Assembly: GCF_964204645.1 (NCBI RefSeq)
Contig: NC_134027.1
Coordinates: 6,436,485-6,500,484, forward strand
Direction: 5' to 3'
Length of the DNA: 64,000 nucleotides
Origin: Tubulanus polymorphus
Lineage: Eukaryota > Nemertea > Palaeonemertea > Tubulaniformes > Tubulanidae
The notes under the pieces are model-generated. The model had not been told where the DNA came from and did not search any database. It worked only from the letters and a program-made list of their open reading frames with translations. How positions within the stretch are numbered: the first letter of the stretch is position 1; each line of letters begins with the position of its first letter. Position numbers and translations under genes: made by a program. This document shows, piece after piece, positions 1-16,999 of the stretch.

Positions 1-1564
1 ATATCGGTATCAGATCAGGAAACGAATATATCATTTGCTCATCATTTGCTCCATTAGGATTGGTGACCACACATCTAAGAAATTATTTTTGGCAACGGAC
101 ACGTTATAGAGGATGGCATCATAAATCGACAAATTAGTCTCCTATTGATATGCGGACGCTATTTCTTAGCGACCATAGGGCGACGGAACGAACGTCTATA
201 AAAGTGCACTTGAAATTGGCTATTTTTCGGAAGAAATGGAAGCCTTTAAAGACATCGACGCTCACCTACAAAATTGCGCGCTAAATATCATAATCTTGGC
301 AGACAAACCCATGAATATATGTTCCACTATTGACAGGTGATTGTCGCACTATATTGGCGCTATTGAACACGCTCTCGACAGTTTGGATAAGTTTGACAAA
401 TATACTTAACTTTATCACGGCTCTAGGTTTTAACTTTCAGCCGATTCATTTGTTTGTTGTTCCCGCCGGAGAAAGCAATGAACTAAAAATTCCAATATAT
501 TGTATCGCGTGTTGGTTTAGAAATATATTTAAAATTGGACAATGGTTTTGTTGTTTAATTTGTGAGTCGCGGTGCCAACACGTTATGACTATTGGCGCTT
601 ATACGTCGACGCACGCGGTGGAATAAATATTTCAATCGAATAAAAAAAGAAACCGGTGAAATCAGACTTTAGAAAATTTGTAATTTTGAAAACTTGTTAA
701 ACTTCGAAGATTAGGAGAAATATTCTAGATATTTTGGCAACAACTTGATAACTTGATGGCTATTCTTATTCCGAAAACTCTTTGCGGTCTATAACTGCGC
801 ATTAAACTTAACCACAGTTAATAAACATATTGACAATATCAAGTACTTAGCACCATATAAAAATATCTAATTGTATCCTGTGTTATGAGTTTAGATGGAC
901 CAAATCGAACATACATATTTGTTTTATCAAAGATCAGAAGAATTTGATGTTGTTATTATTGTCTAGCAACAAAATCTATGGTCCGATTTCATTTTCACAA
1001 ACTATAATAAACATAACAAACAAACAAGCTACGATGTTGCGGTTTTGCTTTGCTGCTTCATTACATCATAAGTGGTCGAGAGTTTTTGTCGATAAGACAA
1101 GGCTGTAATGATTAATTGGCTTTCTGGCGAAGTGCCCTATGTAGAAAATGGAAACCCATAAATACCATAGTTAATGCATACTGGATACCGTTCACGTGTC
1201 AGTCATAACTTAAAAGCATTTTAAACGCTAATGGATCTTTTAATTATTACCTCACCTGCAAGGAAAGGTAACTAGTGTCTGTCAAGGGGTGCGGTGGGCA
1301 GATGGCAACGCCAAAGCGAAGACATTCGGTAGGTCAGCAGCATGTCGATATATTTCAACAATAACCAAGATCAACAATGTTTGATGATTAAGACTAGAAT
1401 TCCTAGAAATTTTAATTAGGATTTTGAACTTCACATCGTCATTTCTCAGTAATGCCCAGGAACACTGAACACGTGAAACTGATTTGTTTACTGTTTTTTA
1501 CGCATTTTCACGAAAATCCATGTATTCTCTCGAAACTGGCCTTAAACACGCCTTTTATTTACAG
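1..1564. other. Upstream/intronic sequence of WIF1-like gene
   Basis: No supported exon. The WIF1-like gene needs a 5' exon with signal peptide and the start of the WIF domain, but I see no open stretch with a suitable donor here. The 98-residue open frame at 330-626 has no recognisable domain and no splice context, so I do not call it a gene. Confidence 0.5.
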
Positions 1565-7078
<5,514 letters not shown>

Positions 7079-7161
7079 AACTACGCTAACACTGAGAGGA
7101 TGTATTCTCAAACTAGCAATCGGACATGACAGCTTGTATACTTTGATAATTTAAAATGCAA

Positions 7162-7167
7162 AATAAA
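7162..7167 (+). terminator. Polyadenylation signal of WIF1-like gene
   Basis: An AATAAA hexamer lies about 85 bases after the WIF1-like stop codon. It is the first good signal downstream and fits a very short 3' UTR. Confidence 0.55.
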
Positions 7168-7168
7168 A

Positions 7169-7890
7169 TGTCATAGATTGGGCATATGCTATATCGGCTG
7201 GGGACATCGGTGGGGTATTTTATATACAAAGGCGTATCTAAGGTCAGATTAAGAATAATGCTGATTTTTTTGATTTCGTAACTACCTCAACATTTAAGCC
7301 TTTAAGAGATTTAAGCCTTTTTGTTTTCATCCGATGTGTACAATCTTAGACGGTATGACACCATTATTCAAATGACTGTTTGACTAAGTCATCTGAAAAC
7401 GAAGTTTTATTTCATAAATTACTGACGGTCTTCGGTTTCCATAAAATGCAGTAAATTGTATTAGATAGGTATTTTTTAACTGACCTTAAAGCACATCGGA
7501 TGTTTTTCTACGGTCCTATATACATTTATAAGTTAATACTGAATCATGAATTATCTAGATACTCACTGATAATCACTTTTGTTGTAAACAATGCAGGACA
7601 ATCACGAGACAGGCCAAGAGCAACGGCCGATAGTAAAATGTATAGAAAAAGTAGCTTTGTAATTATCAAAAAGATTTAATTGTTCATATCGAAATAAACA
7701 TATTTTTGCGTTACATAATCGTTCTTTATCTTGAAGCTCTGTGAGCAGGATCAGTGTTCGTATCGAACAGCCCGATTGTGGAAAACGTCTTACAGCGTTG
7801 TTCGTCTAATGCAGCCAGTTGTCTTACAATCGTGCGTATTTTGGCCACTAACCCGGATGAAGTAACAAACAACATAAACTAGGATAATGA
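7169..7890. other. Convergent intergenic region WIF1-like / zinc finger
   Basis: This is the gap between two convergent genes. I see no coding exon, RNA gene or repeat family in it beyond AT-rich sequence. Confidence 0.5.
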
Positions 7891-7893
7891 TAA

Positions 7894-7899
7894 TTTATT
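7894..7899 (-). terminator. Polyadenylation signal of C2H2 gene
   Basis: AATAAA on the minus strand (TTTATT on plus), about 200 bases beyond the zinc-finger stop codon at 8097. Confidence 0.5.
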
Positions 7900-8096
7900 T
7901 CAAACAAACAACATACTTGCACATCAAAAACCTTTAAAATTTGGATGGATTTTGGACGTATGGTGGCTAATTCGGGCCGTACTACATGTAAAAAAATTTC
8001 TGCTCGGCTAGAGACACAATACAATTTTCTACATTGGACAATTTTTTTTTCTCGCATGAGAAAACAAAACTTTTCGTTTTCTCGAGCCAAAATATT

Positions 8097-10144
8097 CTAC
8101 GATTTCAAAGTATGACTCTCGCTCATTTGTATAATCTCATGCAAAAATTCTTCCGGAATTTCTATATTTTGATTAGGTTTGTTAACACCGTCATTCACGT
8201 GCATCTCATTAACCAGGCTTAATTCCTTTACAATCGGGTTTAAAGTGTTTGCCGATTTTAACAGCTTCATTTCATTAACGATAATTGAAGTTTCTTTTGT
8301 ATGAATGTCACTGACATGTTTTTTTAAATTGTCCGTTGTCAGAAATTTCATATTACAAACTTCGCATACAAATATTTCACGTTTCACGTCCGGTGAATGC
8401 TTTAAGTCGGTGTGAACTTTCAAAAGTTTCTCGTTTTTGAAGTCCTTGTCACAAAATTCACATTTGAACATGAGAAGCTGATGCTCTCTAAGCGCGTGTC
8501 GTTTATATTCAGTCTGGTTATCGAATATCATCGAACAGTGAAGACATTTGTGTTTGTCGCAAACGTGAACACTATTCAAATGACGATTCAAACTATGCTT
8601 GCGGACGAAGCTCTTTTCGCAGTGATTACACTTATAGAGACCTTGCCCGAGGTGTATACGCATGTGATCCTTCAGATTCCTTGCCCACTTGAATTGTTTA
8701 TTGCACCTGCCGCATTTGTAAACCGTCGACTGTTCGTGGACTTGTCTACGATGTTCACGTAAGCCAGCTTTTTTCGTGAACACGTTTCCACAAATTTCGC
8801 ATCGAAACGGTGTCGATCGTTCGTGCAGCCGTCGATGAACGTCGTAATCAGTTTGCGTCTTGAACAATTTACGACAGACGTCGCATCGAAACGGTTTCGA
8901 GCCGCTGTGGAAATTCATATGCTCGAGAAGTTGGTCTTTTCGCATGAAACGTTCGCGGCAAACGTCGCACTGAAACGGTCGAGCGCCGGAGTGAATACGT
9001 TTATGATTATTGAGATTCGACACGCGTACGAATTTCGCCGTGCACTGATCGCAATGGAACGGTTTTTCGCCGGTGTGCACCAACCGATGACGTTCCAATT
9101 GACTACGACAGTTGTACCGCTTACCGCAATCGACACAAAGATACGGAAGTCGTGCTATGTCGTTGCTCGAGTAAACAGCGGAATGTTCAAGATTATTTTC
9201 TGTTACCGTGTCACAAATTGCGTTCATTATTTTCACGACAGTTGTTGAGGTCTGGAATATGTTATTTTGAATCGCTGTAGCGCGTTGATCCGCAACGGGC
9301 TGCACTTCTATATTCAGGCGGTCCTTCGGAAGAACATTATTGATAGATGACTGCGTTTTTAGATTTTCTGTTGATCGCACTAGTTTTAAACAATCATTCT
9401 CTTCTACCATATAAATACAACCATCTATGTCGAATGTGTTCGTGTTGTCACTGGAAGAAATGACAATTTCCCTGCAACCTGCAAAATATCATGACTAATT
9501 GAAAATCATTCAAAATTGGTCACTTATACACTGGATCACTTAACATCTGCCGGGTTAAGCCTATTGAACTTACGTTTTCTATAAAAGTTTCTTCTCTCTT
9601 CCCAGTGACGCCAAGTAGCATCATCAACCTTTTCGATGAGATCGTCCAGAATATTGAGGTTTTCTTGCAATGATTTCAGTAGCAGTTCATTTGGGTAATC
9701 TGAAAAAACATCATAAATCATCAGTGTAACTCTATTTCCAATATGGCCATGATGATTGTTAAATCTAATGTTAATCAGTTATTACCAAATTGAAGTTTGT
9801 TGGTCTTGGAATTTCCTTTCTTTATCATAATTGTAGGTCTACCCTTTTCTATCACATAATCTGAAATCATAAAACACATCACTGGGCGTGTGAGGGTGGT
9901 GCTGGTGGTGCCATTGGACTGGTGGCATTAACTATCAAGCAAGGAAACGTACGAAAGGCTAGTCTAGTACCTAGCCGTCGTTCCACACTGAGGGAACCGG
10001 TATTGCGGTAAAAACAACGACTGGTATTCAGACTCTAACGAAAGGCAGGCTCACTTTCAGGCTTCATTATCCACCGAAGTGTACTGAAGTTACATGTAGC
10101 CATATTATCAAATAAATCCACCCCCACATACCTAATAGAACCAT
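8097..10144 (-). CDS. Ten-finger C2H2 zinc-finger protein
   Basis: Probable sequence-specific nuclear DNA-binding protein, about 531 residues. Minus-strand coding exons: 10144-10132 (start, MVLL), 9860-9786, 9699-9574, 9478-8097. All junctions have GT-AG borders and agree in phase, and the sum is a whole number of codons. The N-terminal 100 residues are acidic/basic and helical-looking, with no KRAB, BTB, ZAD or SCAN domain I recognise. Then come ten tandem C2H2 fingers from YLCVDCGKRY to FVCEVCNMKF. Canonical TGEKPF-type linkers occur only among the first fingers; later linkers diverge. A short tail follows the last finger. An open frame starting at 9410 covers only the last exon; the upstream exons extend it and the true start is probably at 10144. 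The orthologue is not recognised. The gene is head to head with the coiled-coil gene at 10630. Confidence 0.8.
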
Positions 10145-10629
10145 GATTTGTTTGCTCAGTGGTAATCGAAAAATCAAAAATCGCAAAAAAAAATTTCTAG
10201 TATATTTCGGTCTTCGACCTTGAGAGATGCGCTGCGGCAAAAAACCCGGTCGTGGTATATTGGTAAAACACGGATTCGGCCTTTAGGTGTATTCACCTCG
10301 CTCATCGGATTAAGTTTTTGATTGCCGTCCAGTGGTTCTACTCAGATAAAAGTCTTAACTTATTGGCAATAATAATTTGCTGCAACACCCGGTCGATTGA
10401 CGGTGGGCGGTTTAATCTCCTCGGCCCTGGCCTAGGGCCATGTCGAAAACTGGAAGAGAGAAGACCCGATAGGGCACTAATTTGGCAGGGTTGAGTAGCA
10501 CAGAAAATTACGGGGCGAAAGAGCTGGAATCGATCGTAACTATTTGACAGAGGAGAGCTAGTTAAAGCCAGAAAACGTAATCACCACCTTGGTTACGAAG
10601 ATAATCGGTATCGAAGCTTAGTGGTTGTT
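10145..10629. promoter_or_regulatory. Putative bidirectional promoter interval
   Basis: About 485 bp separates the start codons of two divergent genes, the C2H2 gene (-) and the coiled-coil gene (+). No TATA box is clear. The shared-promoter role is inferred only from the head-to-head arrangement. Confidence 0.4.
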
Positions 10630-12964
10630 ATGGAAATGACGGATGATTTTGGGAGCGGACTGTTCGGCACGATGGTTGTAGATAATACGCGCTCAGATGA
10701 TGAGGATGATTTCAGCGAACCGGATAACGATACAGCAACACAACGATCGCAATGCCGACGTAAAAGTTTAGCCGATTCAATTAAAGAGTGCAAAAAGGCG
10801 AAAAATATTAGGAAAAATATACCACGTCAGCCAGGACACTATAGGGTTCGTTAATGTAAAATTTCCGAGGTCATTTAATTTGCAAATCAAAATGTCGGGA
10901 ACAAATCGTTTCAATTAGATTATCTATTCGAAAGTTGTGCGACAGGCGGCATTTGACAGATGACACCGATGCACATGGTAGAACAGTGAAACATTACGAC
11001 ATACCAGTGATGGGGAATTTTGAACGAAGCACCCGAAGATTGACATTGTCGGCAGTTCGACAGTAAGTTGAATAAAAATGGGCGCAGTCGCAGTGTCTTA
11101 AGACAACGTGTACTACCGACAATCTAGGGTCCATTTTTGGTCTGCACTGCTCAGAGTATGGGTTTCTGGGATTCATTATCAAAAAGAATCTCATTCATAT
11201 GTTCTTCAAATGACAAACATATTTTGTGAACAATAGCGCAGTCGAAAAAGAGAAGATTCAACGAATCAGCAAAGAGCAAGAGACGTCGGAGGTAGCAAGA
11301 GCGTTTCTGGCCAATCTCAACAAGGAATTCCGTCATGTGATCAACGCCAATAAACAGCGGCACAAGCGAGATGTGCACAAAACTATTGCCGATACAGAAG
11401 ACAGGAAATCCATCGTACTGGAAGAATTAAGCCACGCTGCCGGCAAAAAGGTTTAAAAAATGTATTCCAGACTAAAAACTCTCGTATGAAACTATATCAT
11501 TGCACCAGATTTACATTAAAAATAGCAATATCCCAGTGAAGATGTGTTATAGGGGATTAGTAATACGACACACCTCTATTTTCACGAGGAAGATATGGAC
11601 ACATACTCATGACGTATCAATTGTAATTGTTTTCAATATTCAATGTTTTAAGGAAGCGGCCAAGTTGATAGAAGACGAGCGAAAAAGAAGACTCGAAGAA
11701 TTGGCGGACATGATTGACGACAACAAGGTCCAGTATTTCTCAGATCAACTATCGACCATTGAAAATAAAAAAGCAATCTAAATCTAAACGAAGATGTTTG
11801 AATTTTAGGCCTGCGAGAAACAGGTGCAAAGTTTACTAAACGCGATTGCGGCTAATAATGATAAAATGGATGCCGTCAGGAATGAAATCATGCAAGCGAT
11901 GGCTTTACGAGATGTAAATATAATGTAATCGAAAAGTCGTTGATGCAATCGTGGCAGTTAGTAATTGAGATTATTTCGTAATTTTTCTCACGAACTTAGG
12001 AAGGGTTAAAAGAAATAGAAAACGAAGATTACCATTTCGTCTGCGATCACAAGGATCAGCTACTCAATGAATTTCAATATAAACTCATTAAAAAACCACA
12101 ACTAGATAAACAGGTACGACAAAAACAAACGAAAACGTACTTCTTTTACAAGACTTTGTGATTTATTTTCTCATTAACGCCGTTTCTTATCCAACATCTG
12201 AAATAAAAAGCACCACAATCCAGATTTTCAATTCCCCGGTAAAGAAAAAAAAACAAATAGAGAATCAGCAATTAATACTTCATTTCTGTAGATCGCCCAA
12301 GAACAGCGTCAGCGATCATTAAAAACCACAATGACCGATTTCATCAAACAGGACGCCCACGAAAAACTTCAAGGAGCGATGTCTGAAATGTTGAAACTCT
12401 TCTCGACTGTTGAAGTGAGCGAAAACACAAAGGCCGAACCCAATTATTGATGCCAGAACAACATACTATCAATTAGCTTTTTATCTATTTTAGGTATTAA
12501 ATACAGATTTATTTTTTATCGCTTTCAGATTAATGATTTAGAAGATGAGATGTTTGCAAAATCTCAGATACAACAAAGGAAATCCATTTGTTTGGATGAG
12601 CTTCAACAAGTGTAAGGCTAAGTACAATGAATTGATAATGAATAGTCAAAATTCAAAATATTGAATGAAGGTAATTTGCTCTTTTAGAGTTCTGAGCAGG
12701 GATCTAGAGAGAGAATGCGCTCATGAAAAAGCGAGAAGAATTTTGGAGTTGGAACAAAATGGAGCCGGCATCAGCGATTATATCAAAGACGCTATCGACC
12801 GAGTCCACCGCGAAATGATCGTCAACATATTCAATGGCCACCTAGTGGCACCACAAGTGAAACGCCGAATCCAGATTGGGACCCAACAGGAGAGTGAGCA
12901 GGATAGACGGCTGCGGAAGCAGCGTGAGGGCATGAGACGCAAATCCATGTATGTTGCATCGTAA
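10630..12964 (+). CDS. Coiled-coil protein of unknown function
   Basis: Predicted 437-residue, highly charged, mostly helical protein. Exons: 10630-10849 (start MEMTDDFGSGLFG), 10960-11062, 11237-11450, 11653-11727, 11809-11913, 12000-12113, 12292-12414, 12529-12611, 12688-12964 (TAA). Phases agree throughout and the total is a whole number of codons. The weakest junctions are the exon 1 donor (GTTAAT) with the exon 2 acceptor, and the exon 4 donor (GTCCAG). The N-terminal 40 residues are acidic (SDDEDDFSEPD). The rest is dominated by Glu/Lys/Gln heptad-like stretches such as RKRRLEELADMIDDNK and VLSRDLERECAHEKARRILE, and the C terminus is basic. There is no signal peptide or membrane segment. 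The layout resembles ciliary or centrosomal scaffold proteins, but I do not recognise the family. Confidence 0.65.
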
Positions 12965-13073
12965 AATATGGTTAGAAAAGCAGCATATATTATATAGCCA
13001 TAGTTACCACCCAGCCAAAACCATAGCAACGCCACTTCACCTAAACTTGTTATATAAATTGACCCATATCAGC

Positions 13074-13079
13074 GAATAA
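13074..13079 (+). terminator. Polyadenylation signal of coiled-coil gene
   Basis: AATAAA about 110 bases after the TAA stop at 12964. Confidence 0.5.
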
Positions 13080-13614
13080 ACTATATACTCATACGACAAA
13101 GCTTGTTCAGTTTCTAAGTACCGGTATTTTTTCAGGGAAGAGTTTGACGGAAAATATTTTGGCTGAATTTTATTCTCTCCATGTTTCTCGCGAAGTATCC
13201 GGTTAATATAATGAAGTCTATCGAAATTTCTACTTTTCCTTTAATCGTAGCCAGGTACCAGACACAGTGCCCGCTTGCAAGACCCGTCATCAATTTTTAT
13301 ACAATAAAGAAAATATGGGTAGCTTTTTTTATAAAACGAAGCCAGAGTTTCGCTGAGTACCGTTGGCGTCGAGATCAATTCTGGCTGTTAACGGGATAGT
13401 TCAGAGTCTTCTAGATCTGATAGGCGATAGTAATTGTTTCTTTGAGATTTTTTTCAGGTCAATTAGTTTTGTTCCGCCCACTAGCGGAAAATACAGTCCG
13501 CGCAATGCCGAGTTGAACGCGCCAATGATTTGTGGGGTTCGAACATGCCAGTTCAGTAATAGGTAGTAAAAGTAGCCTTTCTAATCTAATCGCTACCCCG
13601 CCGAAGAATTAAAC

Positions 13615-16397
13615 ATGGCCGCCACTGAGCTGCCAACAAGTTCTATGAACAATTTGAACATCAATTTGGCAAACAATTCCACTTCGGTCGACATTCAAAA
13701 AGGCAACGAACCTGGTGCTGCAGGGAGCGGATTGATTATAGCTTCTAGTTCATTAGAAGACCTGACATTCGATGCGTTGGAAGATGAAGACGCGTCCAAA
13801 ACTCGTCGAGCGCACAGCGGAACGATCAGTCAAATCGTTCGTTCACGATCAGTTCATCCTGATGATGATGCTAATCAGGCACCAAGCCCAGCAACAACCA
13901 TAGATACTGTAAGCAAAACGTGTTAGTCTGGTAGCTTAAAGACTGCATTTCCAAGGCTCAATTTATACAATTCTAAAATAACCACCCTGCGCTCCGGTTC
14001 TTGTTAAGATTAAGTTGCCTTTCTCCAATCAATTCAATTCAAGAAAACACAGAAACATCTTCTATCTGGCATAATCAGAAGGTTCATCATGTTAGGATTG
14101 TTTAATTCCAATTATCAGCATCCCATACAAAAAATCTCTGCCCGGGATCGGATACTGTCAAAATCGAGCCCCTCATTTTGATTCAAGTGTCAAATTAAAT
14201 TTAACTTATTGCTCTTACATCGCAGGATACGAACAGTGAAGATTTAGTGCAAGGAGGCAGCGAGGATACGAGTAGTAGGGAAGATGTTTGTGAAACGAGC
14301 AGTCAATCGAGTGATATACGATCGAGAATCTATGACGCGGATGAAGAAGACGTTGAACCTGCCGATGATATTCACAGTGAGGTGTGGCGACAACAGAAAC
14401 TGCATGTATTCATACTGAGTGAAGCCGGAAAACCAATATACTCGCGGTAAGTCGGACGTTCAATAGACTTGCCTCAGATCTCTTCAAGGCTTCCCAGGTA
14501 GTTCCACTCCAGCAACAATGCTGGCCTCAATAGCTCATTGGGATTAGTTGCGATGCTGTTGCATTCATTATCAGATGCTGTTGCATTCATGCTCAGAGAC
14601 AAGCGGGTTCGAGTCCTGCTGGCTGATGACTGTGTATGGAGAAATAATACTATATAAGGCCGTCCCCATCCCTTGCTGAGGTTAAATCAACAATCCAATA
14701 GGGTTAGGCAGAGTATGACAAAAAGCAAAAACAATGGGTCATCTTCACTTGAATTGAAGTGGGAAGATTTTGTCTGGGGTACATCATAATCTGAGGCAAT
14801 CCGATCTGCGACAAGTGGAAATACAGTAAAACTGACTGGTATTGTTATTCTAGTTGAATTCATGTATACATTTTTTTTAATGAGCAGGTATGGTAAAGAG
14901 GATAAACTAGTGACGATAATGGGAGTGATGCAAGCGCTCGTGTCATTCGTACAGGACTCGAAGGATTCATTACGTTGTATCGTAGCCGGAAATCATAAAT
15001 TCGTATTTCTCGTACGCGAGCATATCATGTTAGTGTGTGTTTCACGGACAAGCGAGTCGACCGCTCAGTTGCTTATGCGACTCATGTACGTTAATAATCA
15101 AATCATCAGCGTATTAACTCATAGTCAGTTGGCGCGAATATTCAAACAGCGTCGCAATTACGATTTGCGTCGGTTGTTGTCCGGTGCTGAGAAATTCATA
15201 GACAACCTACTGCAGCTAATAGACTGTGATCCGAGTTATTTATTGGGCTCCGTGCGATGCCTGCCATTAGCTAGTTCAGTCAGGGATACTATCGCGCAAA
15301 CTGTCATTCAATATGCAAAGGTTAAGGTGAGTAAGACTAAATTAAAAACATTTTAACAATTTCCCTTGAACTCCATTGAAAGATTTCTGGAATTGTTTTC
15401 AGGATTTAGTGTTTGCGATATTGATAGCAAATAACCAATTAGTGACATTAGTTCGTATGAAGAAGTATTTCTTACACCCAGTAGATTTACATCTGATCAT
15501 CAACCTGGTCAGTGCATCAGAGTCATTCAAGGCAGCTGAATCTTGGACACCTATCTGTTTACCTAAATTCGATTCAAGGTCAGTACGCCACGGGTAGTGT
15601 CTCTCTCAGAAACTGCATATTGCAATACTTACTCCAACGCAATCTAAGCTTAGTTTGTATTTTGTATATAGTGGATACCTCCATGGACATGTATCCTATC
15701 TGGATGAAGATTGCCACACTTGCCTTTTACTATTGACCGTCGATAGAGATATGTTCTTCACGCTGTCAGATTGCAAGGCGAAGATTACTAATGTAAGTTT
15801 ATGTGGATCAACTTGATTCATCCAATTATTAGCAATCTGGTTTAGATATTTGAAAACGAACGAAAGCATTTTGTATTTTGTACCGTTTTAGAGATTAAAT
15901 CGTCACCATTGTTTGGAGGCAATTAAGGAATCAGTGCTACAAAAAGGTTACAGCACGAGGCAGGTTGGAATTCCGGACTTACGGCATTTCATATATAAAT
16001 CACGCAGTACGGCTCAGTTCACGAGTCCAGATTTCGAAGCGCCGTACGTCACTTCCGAGGAACGTGAACGGGTTTTCTCGCTATACCAATATCTACATCA
16101 TCGAATTCATAATTCAACTCGACCACTGCGATTACTATTTCACGTAGGAGAATATGAAACATTACTAGGATGGGTAAGTATTGTGAGCGAGAAGATAATG
16201 ATAATGAAAATCGAGTACTGAATGTAGATAATTCAACTTGTGTATTATATTTTAAGGTGACTGCTGGTTTTGAATTGTACACAGTATTCGGTCCATTGGT
16301 GACGAAACCAATAGCCATTCATTCCATAGAGAAATTACTGAAATGGATCAAGAGAGAAGAAGCACGCCTGTTCATTCTCAATTCACCTACCTTTTGA
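13615..16397 (+). CDS. MON1: MON1 vacuolar fusion protein (Rab7 GEF subunit)
   Basis: MON1 pairs with CCZ1 on endosomes and activates Rab7 (RAB5-to-RAB7 conversion, lysosome and autophagosome fusion). Coding exons: 13615-13908, 14226-14446, 14888-15326, 15403-15578, 15672-15792, 15892-16173, 16257-16397. Phases agree and the total encodes 557 residues, close to the usual animal length of about 550. The N-terminal 160 residues are low-complexity and acidic. The conserved first longin block begins at KLHVFILSEAGKPIYSRYG and continues through LVTIMGVMQALVSFVQD. Later conserved blocks include SGYLHGHVSYLDEDCHTC and LYTVFGPLVTK near the C terminus, which ends in TFNSPTF-like residues (LNSPTF). The start ATG at 13615 has context AAACATGGCC. 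No frameshift or missing block was seen. It is a single-copy housekeeping gene in most animals, so the orthology call is strong. Confidence 0.95.
14515..14700 (+). repeat. tRNA-derived SINE-like sequence in MON1 intron
   Basis: An A-box-like TAGCTCATTGGG at 14531-14542 and a perfect B-box GGTTCGAGTCC at 14606-14616 lie 63 bases apart. The B-box sits in a pairable T-arm (AGCGG with CTGCT). Between them a 17-bp unit, GATGCTGTTGCATTCAT, is repeated directly at 14552 and 14574. No functional anticodon arm or acceptor stem is clear, so it is not a working tRNA. A tRNA-derived SINE or tRNA pseudogene is the best reading; the outer limits are approximate. Confidence 0.55.
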
Positions 16398-16927
16398 TAT
16401 CGTCTGTTAAATAATGATAATAATCACAATGTGCTCTTAGAGGTTATAAATGAATGATGAAGAGTTATGTAAACTCTTTAAACTTTCTTATGATTTTCCA
16501 ATCATCTCTGGTGTAACTCAATTTTGTACTAGTCTTAAGTTCAGGCATTGTTCTATCATATTTCTAGAAAAAACTGTTGTTGATTTTAAATTCTTGAGCA
16601 GCTACCAGCATATTTCATTGTGCTTGCCAAAACAGGTACCGGTATATTCAGTAGCTACCAGTATATTTCATTTTGCACTAAGGAAAATACTTATGAATTG
16701 GAAAAAATTTGTCATGTTGTAAGATGAGCATTTTGTAGTATACTTTAAGGATGTACTTTCTTTAGTCATTGAATGATGTATATGTACTTTATTCTGAAAT
16801 TAGGCTCTACAATCTGGTGTTACTATACCAGCTATTGAAATGTTGGATATCTGGTCCTATCGAAATGTTATTAATATATCTGTTGGTCACATTGACCTAA
16901 TTAAATGTAAATTATTATTATTATGAA

Positions 16928-16933
16928 AATAAA
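16928..16933 (+). terminator. Polyadenylation signal of MON1
   Basis: AATAAA about 530 bases after the MON1 stop. It is the best candidate before the convergent EEPD1 transcript. Confidence 0.4.
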
Positions 16934-16999
16934 TGATATAATATATCTGTATATTACAAACCTTATCGAGTTCTGTGGACTTAAGATATGCTCCTTTCA

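Noticed and set aside
330-626. 98-residue open frame near the left edge
   Set aside because: No domain, no splice signals in phase, and composition like random AT-rich sequence.
8412-9248. Plus-strand open frames of 116 and 141 residues
   Set aside because: They are antisense shadows of the minus-strand zinc-finger exon.
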